Positions 1 to 6,144 of a DNA stretch of 7,156 nt are shown here, in pieces. Made by a program: the position numbers and the translations under genes. Source of the DNA: Candidatus Gastranaerophilales bacterium (lineage in GTDB: Bacteria; Cyanobacteriota; Vampirovibrionia; Gastranaerophilales; Gastranaerophilaceae); the NCBI GenBank assembly GCA_944323495.1, contig CALUSZ010000052.1:1-7156 (forward strand). The letters are read 5' to 3'. Below the pieces are notes generated by a model, which was not told the origin of the DNA, searched no databases, and was given only the letters and a program-made list of their open reading frames with translations. Position 1 is the stretch's first letter; every line of letters begins with the position of its first letter.

Positions 1-992
1 GATTTATAAGGACCGCCTAATCTAACGTGTGAGTCAGAAAAATCGAACGATAATCTTGTTCCATAGGATGATACCGGAAGTGAATAACCTGCCATCCAGC
101 CTGTTGCGCCTGATGATAAAATTGTACCGCCATATATCTTATCGCCCAATCCTGTTAAGTTATCCATACCAACAAGGAATGAAACCCTTTGAGCTCCGGT
201 ATAAGAACGGCCGTAATCGTCATATGAGAAATTCAGGTTAACCGGGAATCTGTCTCTTACGTTTAAGGTAATTGCAGTATTTTCATCACCCTCTGGTTCA
301 CGCTCAACTTCTGTCTGAACCTGAACATAATCTTCGCGGTTAATTTCTTTCATTGCTCTTTGAAGGTTTTTAGCGTTAAATACATCGCCTTCTCTAAGCC
401 CTGCTTTTCCCATAATAATATGTCTCAAGTACCATTCTCTTGTCCATTTTTCACCTTCTATATCAAGAGAACCTACTTTACTTTCAATAATTTTAATCGT
501 TGCAACACCATCGACTATTCTCTGCGGCGGAACTGTTGCGTATGAGGTCAAATATCCCTTTGAACGATAATAATTTGTTACTTTTTGGCAAACTTCCAAT
601 AATTCATCAAAGAAAATATCTTCACCCAAAACTTCCAAGCCTAATTTTTCAAGCTCTTCAGACGGAATTTTTGTGTTGCCTTCAAAATTTATCTTCTGTA
701 AAAGAAAGTGGGGATTGTATAAAACACCTTCACGTGCCTGATTTTCTTCTATAGAAGCGTCATATATCTGTTCATCTTTTGTCACATCATCAAAAGACTG
801 AATATAGCTCTTATCAATCTGATAATGGTTAATATTCTGCATTTCAGTTGTATTATAAGCACCGGGGTTATATCCGCCCATCTCCGCCTGAACCTGTGCC
901 GGAAGAACAGTTCCCGCCATTGGATCTGCTAAAACTTTATTAACCGACAATAGGCTTAGTGCCACGAGCAAATAACTTATTTGTTTTTTCAT
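1..992 (-). CDS. Outer-membrane transporter of the TpsB/ShlB/FhaC two-partner secretion type, 5' part (C-terminal barrel cut by window edge)
   Basis: About 330 codons are visible, read from an ATG at 992 off the window edge. The protein starts with a signal peptide (MKKQISYLLVALSLLSVNKV, cleavage probably after LA at 21-22). A low-complexity, polar stretch follows to about residue 90. Residues ~95-172 look like a ShlB-type POTRA domain: INFEGNTKIP opens it, then a helix with TNYYRSKGYLTS, then a GVATIKIIESKVGS strand. A second POTRA follows at ~173-247 (GLREGDVFNAKNLQRAMKEIN, lightly conserved). The barrel begins near 250, with FSYDDYGRSYTGAQR and MDNLTGLGDKIYGG matching the TpsB barrel entry pattern. 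In that family the barrel exports a large TpsA adhesin or haemolysin across the outer membrane. No TpsA gene is in view. Two POTRA domains favour TpsB over BamA (usually five, or three in cyanobacterial Omp85). A generic Omp85 relative cannot be excluded without the C-terminus. A weak AGGA lies about 11 nt upstream of the start. Confidence 0.8.
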   Translation of the reverse strand, partial: MKKQISYLLVALSLLSVNKVLADPMAGTVLPAQVQAEMGGYNPGAYNTTEMQNINHYQIDKSYIQSFDDVTKDEQIYDASIEENQAREGVLYNPHFLLQKINFEGNTKIPSEELEKLGLEVLGEDIFFDELLEVCQKVTNYYRSKGYLTSYATVPPQRIVDGVATIKIIESKVGSLDIEGEKWTREWYLRHIIMGKAGLREGDVFNAKNLQRAMKEINREDYVQVQTEVEREPEGDENTAITLNVRDRFPVNLNFSYDDYGRSYTGAQRVSFLVGMDNLTGLGDKIYGGTILSSGATGWMAGYSLPVSSYGTRLSFDFSDSHVRLGGPYK

Positions 993-1044
993 AGTATCCG
1001 AATTCCTAATTATTATTGGGTTAAAATTTTGCGCTACATTTAAC

Positions 1045-1073
1045 ATTATAATTTACTTAAAATCCCAAAACAA
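1045..1073 (-). promoter_or_regulatory. Candidate sigma-70-type promoter for the transporter gene
   Basis: On the minus strand a -35-like TTGTTT (1068-1073) is followed, after exactly 17 nt, by a perfect TATAAT (1045-1050). Transcription would begin near 1038, leaving a leader of roughly 45 nt before the ATG at 992. The boxes and spacing are seen directly. Use as a promoter is inferred, and in AT-rich DNA a chance TATAAT is fairly likely. Confidence 0.55.
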
Positions 1074-1101
1074 ATTTAATTGCTAAATTGTAACAAAATA
1101 T

Positions 1102-1146
1102 TAACGTAATATATTCTATTCTAACGTATTTGTAAAATTTTGTAAA
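1102..1146. repeat. Paired short direct repeats in the divergent intergenic region
   Basis: TAACGTA occurs at 1102-1108 and 1122-1128, exactly 20 bp apart. TTTGTAAA occurs at 1129-1136 and 1139-1146, exactly 10 bp apart. The spacings equal two and one helical turns, so a protein could bind both copies on one face of the DNA. The block lies upstream of the transporter promoter and of the small plus-strand gene, where a shared regulator would sit. No regulator gene is in the window, and short AT-rich repeats can arise by chance. Confidence 0.3.
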
Positions 1147-1165
1147 GATTTTTATGTATGAGCGT

Positions 1166-1171
1166 TATAAA
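1166..1171 (+). promoter_or_regulatory. Possible -10 box for the 1237-1542 gene
   Basis: TATAAA lies 65 nt upstream of the ATG at 1237 and matches five of six consensus positions. No convincing -35 sits at 16-18 nt; the nearest, TTGTAA at 1140-1145, is 20 nt away. An alternating AT run at 1191-1201 gives other -10-like hexamers. A promoter must lie somewhere in 993-1236, because the gene has no upstream partner on this strand, but its exact place is uncertain. Confidence 0.22.
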
Positions 1172-1226
1172 TCATCTAAATGGTGGAATTAATATATATA
1201 TAACCTCGTTACAAAAATTTACAGAC

Positions 1227-1232
1227 AAGGAG
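1227..1232 (+). promoter_or_regulatory. Strong ribosome binding site for the 1237-1542 gene
   Basis: AAGGAG lies 4 nt before the ATG at 1237. It is the best Shine-Dalgarno match seen in the window. It fixes the start codon and is the main reason for treating this small ORF as a real gene. Confidence 0.7.
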
Positions 1233-1236
1233 TAAA

Positions 1237-1542
1237 ATGGTAGCAGCAGTAAGTGCAATTGGCCCGCATAGTGATCAAGAATATTTAAGAATACTTCAAG
1301 AACTTATGAAGCTTGGAATTGCCCCAAGCGGAAATAAATCTGTTGATAAATCTAAACTTGAACAGGCAAAATTAGAATTAATTCAGAAAATTCAGATTAA
1401 GCAAGAGGAAGAACAAAAACAGGATTTGAAAGTCCAGCCTCTTGAAGCGGCAAAAGAATCACAGCAAGCATTGCTTGAAGCAGAAAGACCTGGAGCTATG
1501 AATGTTGCAGAGCTTAACAAGATTTATTTCGGGCTGATTTAA
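1237..1542 (+). CDS. Small hypothetical protein, charged and helical (101 aa)
   Basis: I do not recognise this protein. It opens with a small, alanine- and serine-rich stretch and no signal peptide. A short helical segment follows (YLRILQELMKLGI, ~16-28), then a Ser/Gly/Asn break (APSGNKSVDKS). Residues ~38-85 are a long Lys/Glu/Gln-rich stretch that probably forms a helix or coiled coil (KSKLEQAKLELIQKIQ, then EEEQKQD). A short tail, MNVAELNKIYFGLI, closes the protein. No membrane segment and no cysteine is present, so it is probably cytoplasmic. Coding status rests on the strong AAGGAG site and the codon-like composition. Its last 29 nt overlap the 3' end of the convergent glycosyltransferase gene. 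It stands alone on the plus strand, divergent from the transporter, and could share regulation with it. The role is unknown. Confidence 0.7.
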   Translation: MVAAVSAIGPHSDQEYLRILQELMKLGIAPSGNKSVDKSKLEQAKLELIQKIQIKQEEEQKQDLKVQPLEAAKESQQALLEAERPGAMNVAELNKIYFGLI

Positions 1543-2422
1543 TCGATGCGATAATTTTCGATACCAAAACTTTGTTATCTGGTACTAATACTGACAGCTG
1601 CCGCTCAATTCTTTTTTCATCATATATTTTTTCTTCATCTCTGTATTTTAAAAATATAGATGACTTAGTTTGAGTAAATCTTATTACGCAAACATTTCCC
1701 TTATATTCAATTTCATACTCTGAAGGAATAGTTTCAACAGGTTTCTTTTCGTTATTAAAATATTTCTTTGAATTATGTATATCACCGGCAACTATCTGCG
1801 AAAACTCTCTGCTTGCGCTGGAAGAAGAATGGATATGATTAACGGGCAGACCGGAAACGGAGTAGTTCAGTTTATTATTTTGCATATTTTGATAAATCAA
1901 GTAATTATCGCCGTAAATTATTTTCAAATCATCAGGAATAACATAATAATTTTGTTTTTTACCGAATATTGCAACGCCCCAGTCTCCGGTTCCTAAATAT
2001 CTGTTAAGCGGTTTAAATTGAGGCTCCGTACTCTCGGAGAGTGGAATTTCTATAAAATCTACATTGGAAAACTGTTTAATCGCACCCGGGAAAACCCCTA
2101 TTAAGCCGGTTTTTCCATCATTAAAAACATCTGATTCTACAACCGTTTTGCAAAAATCTTTACAAACAAGCAAATCATCATTCAAAAGTACAAAATTTTC
2201 ATTTTTTATTTTCGAAATCCCGAGATTCCAGCTTGGATTTACATAAAGATTCTCATCAGGAGTATAAATTATTAATTTATCTCCGTACAAATCCAGAGGA
2301 ACAGACGGCTTATTATTGATAATAAAGATTTCTGAAACAGAAGAATCTTTATCTAGTAAGTCCGTAAGTGTTTTTAGAACTTCAAGCTTCTTTTGAACTG
2401 TAGGAATAATTACCGATAACAT
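1514..2422 (-). CDS. Family-2-type (GT-A) glycosyltransferase, 302 aa
   Basis: The N-terminus MLSVIIPTVQKK is the usual first strand of a GT-A nucleotide-sugar binding fold, which supports the ATG at 2422. EIFIINN (31-37) is the second strand. NPSWNLGISK (62-71) corresponds to the conserved N-x-G-x-N-x-G region. LLNDDLL (79-85) supplies the Asp-rich, metal- and sugar-nucleotide-binding motif. GTGDWGVAIFGKK (144-156), IPDDLKIIYGDNYLIY (162-177) and VNHIHSS (194-200) fit the acceptor side and catalytic-base area. Residues ~215-302 are an extra charged tail of unknown fold. No membrane segments are seen, so it is probably cytosolic or peripheral. The donor and acceptor cannot be told. It begins 14 nt after the small-subunit gene stops, with no clear Shine-Dalgarno, so it may rely on readthrough from that gene. 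It is the last gene of the operon, and no terminator hairpin is evident after it. Confidence 0.82.
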   Translation of the reverse strand: MLSVIIPTVQKKLEVLKTLTDLLDKDSSVSEIFIINNKPSVPLDLYGDKLIIYTPDENLYVNPSWNLGISKIKNENFVLLNDDLLVCKDFCKTVVESDVFNDGKTGLIGVFPGAIKQFSNVDFIEIPLSESTEPQFKPLNRYLGTGDWGVAIFGKKQNYYVIPDDLKIIYGDNYLIYQNMQNNKLNYSVSGLPVNHIHSSSSASREFSQIVAGDIHNSKKYFNNEKKPVETIPSEYEIEYKGNVCVIRFTQTKSSIFLKYRDEEKIYDEKRIERQLSVLVPDNKVLVSKIIASIKSARNKSC

Positions 2423-2436
2423 AGTATGTTAATATA

Positions 2437-3177
2437 TCATTTTTTTGAGATAAAATCCAGAACCCCGTTAATAAATGTAAGCGGGTGAACCGGGCAGCCC
2501 GGAATATACAAATCTATCGGATACTTGTCCAAAAATTCACGATTAAGTTTTGTTGAATTTTGGAATACTCCGCCTGATATAGCGCAAGCTCCTGCTAGAA
2601 TTACAATTTTAGGATCCGGAGTTGATTTATAGCAATCCTCAAGAGCATAAGCCATATTTTCTGATATCGGCCCCGTTATAACAAGCCCGTCCGCATGTCT
2701 TGGAGAAGCTACAAAATCTATACCGAATCTTCCCATATCAAAGTTACAGTTTGAGCAGGCATTCAATTCCATCTCACAGCCGTTACAGCCGGCTGCAGAT
2801 ACCTGACGCAGTTTTAGTGATTTAGAAAAGACTCTGTGAATTTCTTTTCTTGCCTCTATTGCAGTTTTTTCAAACTCTTCCGGTGTCATATTTTCTGTCA
2901 CAACAAGTTTTTTTCTATCTGTTGATGATAATTTATAATAATTGCTAAACTGTATTGCTTCGCACCTGCATTCTCCGCAAAGTGTACATTTGCCCATATC
3001 GATAGAGAGCGGATTAGTCTTTAAAGCACCTGTCGGGCAAATACTCTCATCAATATTACACCCTTCACAATGCTTTAAAATCGGAAAACCTCTAAACTGA
3101 CTGCGCATAGGTGCATTTGGTATATCCGGTATAAATTGATTTCCTTGAAAATATTTTAATTTTATTGTATCTAGCAT
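2437..3177 (-). CDS. Group-4 hydrogenase-type small subunit (HyfI/HycG/NuoB-like) with N-terminal ferredoxin domain, 246 aa
   Basis: This electron-transfer subunit pairs with the large subunit encoded upstream. Residues ~35-80 form a ferredoxin-like dicluster domain: C37, C40, D43 and C47 (CEGCNIDESICP), then C64, C67, C70 and C72 (CTLCGECRCE). A helical linker (~85-125) leads into the NuoB/HycG core. The proximal [4Fe-4S] ligands are visible there as C131 and C134 (AAGCNGCEMEL), C198 (LAGACAISGG) and C228 (IPGCPVHP). SPRHADGLVITGP (158-170) is the family signature. In E. coli Hyc and Hyf the polyferredoxin (HycF/HyfH) is a separate gene just before HycG/HyfI; here it seems fused. Two ferredoxin motifs are abnormal: D43 stands where a third Cys is expected, and the second motif is two residues short before its last Cys. 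It follows the large subunit by 45 nt, with AAGGA 7 nt before the ATG. Confidence 0.9.
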   Translation of the reverse strand: MLDTIKLKYFQGNQFIPDIPNAPMRSQFRGFPILKHCEGCNIDESICPTGALKTNPLSIDMGKCTLCGECRCEAIQFSNYYKLSSTDRKKLVVTENMTPEEFEKTAIEARKEIHRVFSKSLKLRQVSAAGCNGCEMELNACSNCNFDMGRFGIDFVASPRHADGLVITGPISENMAYALEDCYKSTPDPKIVILAGACAISGGVFQNSTKLNREFLDKYPIDLYIPGCPVHPLTFINGVLDFISKK

Positions 3178-3222
3178 TTTTATTTCCTTTTTATTAGTTT
3201 TTGTACTCCGCCCTTATAACGT

Positions 3223-4686
3223 CTACAGGTCATTTCCGCAATATGATAAATTAAAGCTCTTATTACACAGCGGAAAATCTGAAACTCCGTTGTTTCTTAC
3301 TGCCATTGCAAGCATATACCAGTTATTGAAAGACGGATCTTTCATCTTGTACCTTAAAAGTTCACCTTCAGCACCGGTTAATGCAATATGTACAATTTCA
3401 CCCCTCCAGCCTTCTGTCATTGAAACTACAAAACTGTTTGGAGCAAGCGATGTATTTGGAGTTATCTTTATTACATCTTCCTTATGCTCTTTTAGTTTTG
3501 CAAGAAGTTTTTTTACAATCTGCATAGACTGTTTTATTTCCTTATACCTTAGCATAAAGCGGGAATGAACATCTCCGGTTGCTTTAAACGGTTTTACTAC
3601 ATCAAGAGAAGTGTACCACTCATCATTAAAATCAAATCTTGAGTCAATATCAACTCCGGACGAGCGTGCCGCCATACCAACTGCGCCGAGAGCTTTGGCA
3701 TTATCAACACTTACACAGCCGGTTCTTTCCATACGTGAAATACAGGACGGAGTTTTCAGCATAACTTTTGTTGTTCTGTCAACTGTTTTTGCTACACCGT
3801 CAAGCATACTGATAATTTTATCCGACATTTTTTCATCAATATCAAAGTTAACCCCTCCGACATTGATTAAGCCTCTGCCGAATCTGCTTCCGGAAATCTC
3901 AAGCATAGTGTTTATAACCAGAGTTCTTGTAATACCAAATATAGAAGCACCCATTAAGTATGCCATATCTCCAGCTATAGCGCCCATATCACCGATATGT
4001 ATTGCAATTCTTTCCATCTCCAGTGCAATTCTTCTTATAATCTGTGCTTTTGGTGTGACTTTTGTATCGGATAAAGCCTCCATTGCTTGAGAATATGCCA
4101 TATTATATCCGATTACCGTATCACCACAGATAGATTCTGCAAGCCTGTTATTATAGCGTTTGCTCTTCAAAAACAGCTCTTCAGCGCCTCTATGCTGATA
4201 TCCGAGCATTATCTCCAAATCATAGACTTTTTCTCCCATACACATAAATCTGAAATGTCCTGGCTCAATTACTCCGGCGTGAATAGGGCCTACTGCAACC
4301 TGATGGATATCTTCTCCCTGCATCTCAAAGAAGGGGTAAATATTTTGGTTCTGGCGTACAGGTTTCAGCCACGGGTGATTTAGAGGCTCTATTCCAAACT
4401 CTTCGTAGAATTCTCTTTCAAATATATGAAAAGCCGGAATTGTTTGAGTAAATGATTCATAAGATTTAACATCAGGAGTAAAGATTGCAGATGTAATATA
4501 AATTTTTCCAACCTTATCATCTGCCATTACAACATATAATCTTACATTCTCAAACTCTTGTTTTCCGAAAAATCCGATAACCCGCATCTTCATTTTTTCA
4601 ACATCTGATTTAATTTCTTCTACAGAAATTGTAGGAATATCAAATGCATTTATTTTCTTATTATTTTCAGTTATTATCCAGTTCAT
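3223..4686 (-). CDS. Group-4 hydrogenase-related large subunit (HyfG/HycE-like, NuoC-NuoD fusion) lacking NiFe ligands, 487 aa
   Basis: Residues 1-~120 are a NuoC-like domain, ending in FHIFEREFYEEFGIEPLNHP (86-105). Residues ~130-487 are the NuoD/hydrogenase large-subunit domain, with the signatures HAGVIEPGHFRF (136-147) and LGYQHRGAEEL (161-171). In catalytic enzymes such as HycE, the NiFe centre is held by two CxxC motifs. Here the first reads ESICGDT (C187 kept, second Cys is Thr190). The second reads SFNLSYCG (477-484), with Ser and Gly at the aligned ligand places and one displaced Cys483. A bound NiFe centre is therefore unlikely. This is the pattern of energy-converting hydrogenase-related (Ehr) complexes, where the large subunit works as a NuoD-like structural and proton-coupling part. 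The protein ends four residues after Cys483 and has no long cleavable tail. AAGAAGG lies 5 nt before the ATG. The C-terminal alignment was made by eye. Confidence 0.9.
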   Translation of the reverse strand: MNWIITENNKKINAFDIPTISVEEIKSDVEKMKMRVIGFFGKQEFENVRLYVVMADDKVGKIYITSAIFTPDVKSYESFTQTIPAFHIFEREFYEEFGIEPLNHPWLKPVRQNQNIYPFFEMQGEDIHQVAVGPIHAGVIEPGHFRFMCMGEKVYDLEIMLGYQHRGAEELFLKSKRYNNRLAESICGDTVIGYNMAYSQAMEALSDTKVTPKAQIIRRIALEMERIAIHIGDMGAIAGDMAYLMGASIFGITRTLVINTMLEISGSRFGRGLINVGGVNFDIDEKMSDKIISMLDGVAKTVDRTTKVMLKTPSCISRMERTGCVSVDNAKALGAVGMAARSSGVDIDSRFDFNDEWYTSLDVVKPFKATGDVHSRFMLRYKEIKQSMQIVKKLLAKLKEHKEDVIKITPNTSLAPNSFVVSMTEGWRGEIVHIALTGAEGELLRYKMKDPSFNNWYMLAMAVRNNGVSDFPLCNKSFNLSYCGNDL

Positions 4687-4707
4687 AATTACCTTCTTTA
4701 TTATTAC

Positions 4708-6144
4708 CTAAAACCCTGCAACAGCCATCAATACCATCTGAGAAAGTCCTTGAGGCATATAAATTCCGATTGTAAATGCAATTACAAGCATTACAATTTG
4801 AGGAACATACATTGTCCAGTCTAACTTAACTTTTTCTGAAGTTTCTTCCTGATTTTCATCTTTTTCAGCAGAAAATGCCATTCTGATTACAGCCTTTCCT
4901 AAACCGTAAATAACAATTGTAAGAAGTATCAAAAATAACGCACAAATTAGATAATGCTTCTGTAAAAACATCGTTTTTACCATCAAAAACTCACTTACAA
5001 ACAATACAGAAGGCGGAAATGCAGCAATTCCTATGAATGATGCAACCCAGAGCCACCCTGTTCTTCTATCACGTTTTAGTAAGCCTGTAACAGCTTTTAT
5101 TTTCTTTGTTCCGTATGTTTCCAAAATGTTTCCGGAAGTTAAGAAGAAAGAAGCCTTGATAAGTGAGTGGCCTATAAGATGGATTATTGCAGCAAGCATT
5201 CCGACTCCGCCCAGAGCGGTTCCGATAGCTAAAATCCCCATATTCTCAATAGAAGAATAAGCAAGCATTCTCTTATAATTATTTATATGATATACAAATA
5301 CCGCAGTGATAAACAGAGATAAGAATCCCATTACAAGCAGCATTATTCTTGCATAATCAGCGCACCCTGCAAATACCATGATTCTAAATACATTTACAAT
5401 CATTAAAAAAGCAGAGTTTAAAAGTGTTGCCGATAAAAGAGCAGATATCGGACTCGGAGCTTCTGCATGGGCATCCGGAAGCCAGAAATGAACAGGAGCC
5501 AAACCCATTTTTGTTCCGATACCGAATAATATAAATACAAATGATAATTGCAGCCAGAAATGATTAAATAAAGGCGCATTATTATATAAATCTCTATAGA
5601 ATAATGTATTAAGATTTCCCGTTGCAACTGTCATTAATATTATACCGACAAATGCTAATGCAATACCAATTGAACAAATAAATACATATTTCCAGGCTGC
5701 TTCAATTGAATGTTTTGTCTTATGGAAATATATAAGATAAGCACTTGCTAAAGTAGTACCTTCAATAAATACCCATGAAACACCCAAATTTGAGCTTAAT
5801 ACGGCACCCGTCATTGAAAATACAAAGAACAGTACCATATAAGTATAATGTCTTAATTTCTTAGTTAAAGAAGTTTCTTTTTGAACATAACCGTTATTGT
5901 AAACAGCAACAGCCAAAAATACAACAGACATTACCGCAAGAAATATTTTGTTTGTATCATCAACGGCAAAGAATCTGCAAGGCTTCCACATCGGAAGAAA
6001 ATCAATATTCAGGCAAAATGCCATTGATACCAGAAAATGTATTACTGCATATAAGTTAATCATCAGATTATTCAAAAATTTCTTTTTGAATAAAGCCAAT
6101 ATAACAAATGCTAAAATCGGAAATAATAAAATCAAATTAATCAT
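4708..6144 (-). CDS. Proton-channel membrane subunit of the Hyf/Mrp/NuoLMN family (HyfF-like), 478 aa
   Basis: This is a polytopic inner-membrane protein with roughly 13-14 hydrophobic helices. It is the antiporter-like ion channel that couples redox chemistry to proton or sodium movement. Visible family residues include the helix Glu E128 in WVFIEGTTLAS and the helix Lys K212 in GTKMGLAPVHFWLPDAH (210-226), which continues into APSPISALLS. H322 and H326 lie with K330 in HLIGHSLIKASFF, and E385/K390 in FVSEFLMVK. YKRMLAYSSIENMGI (290-304) is also conserved. The hydrophilic loop near 425-442 (EKDENQEETSEK) lies before the last helices. The length is close to HyfF and shorter than NuoL, which carries a long lateral helix that is absent here. 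The start overlaps the end of the HyfE-like gene by 8 nt, suggesting coupled translation; AAAGGA lies about 11 nt upstream. HyfF is the best label from gene order, but a HyfD-like or NuoM/NuoN-like naming would describe the same fold. Confidence 0.9.
   Translation of the reverse strand: MINLILLFPILAFVILALFKKKFLNNLMINLYAVIHFLVSMAFCLNIDFLPMWKPCRFFAVDDTNKIFLAVMSVVFLAVAVYNNGYVQKETSLTKKLRHYTYMVLFFVFSMTGAVLSSNLGVSWVFIEGTTLASAYLIYFHKTKHSIEAAWKYVFICSIGIALAFVGIILMTVATGNLNTLFYRDLYNNAPLFNHFWLQLSFVFILFGIGTKMGLAPVHFWLPDAHAEAPSPISALLSATLLNSAFLMIVNVFRIMVFAGCADYARIMLLVMGFLSLFITAVFVYHINNYKRMLAYSSIENMGILAIGTALGGVGMLAAIIHLIGHSLIKASFFLTSGNILETYGTKKIKAVTGLLKRDRRTGWLWVASFIGIAAFPPSVLFVSEFLMVKTMFLQKHYLICALFLILLTIVIYGLGKAVIRMAFSAEKDENQEETSEKVKLDWTMYVPQIVMLVIAFTIGIYMPQGLSQMVLMAVAGF

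Noticed and set aside
29..754. Plus-strand open frames (29-241, 360-545, 500-754) in the first kilobase
   Set aside because: All lie antisense to the transporter gene, whose signal peptide and POTRA domains are clear.
1..992. BamA (outer-membrane assembly factor)
   Set aside because: Only two POTRA-like domains fit between signal peptide and barrel, and the sequence pattern is ShlB/FhaC-like; BamA normally has three to five.
1187..1203. AT dinucleotide run as a functional microsatellite (phase variation)
   Set aside because: The run is only about five AT units and is not placed cleanly in a promoter spacer; it is ordinary for AT-rich intergenic DNA.
1543..1610. Bidirectional terminator after the convergent genes
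   Set aside because: No stem-loop with a T run could be found on either strand near the overlapping 3' ends.
3611..4383. Plus-strand open frames (3611-4090 and 4087-4383) opposite the large-subunit gene
   Set aside because: They lie wholly antisense to a well-supported gene, have no family resemblance and no good ribosome binding site; they are frame shadows.
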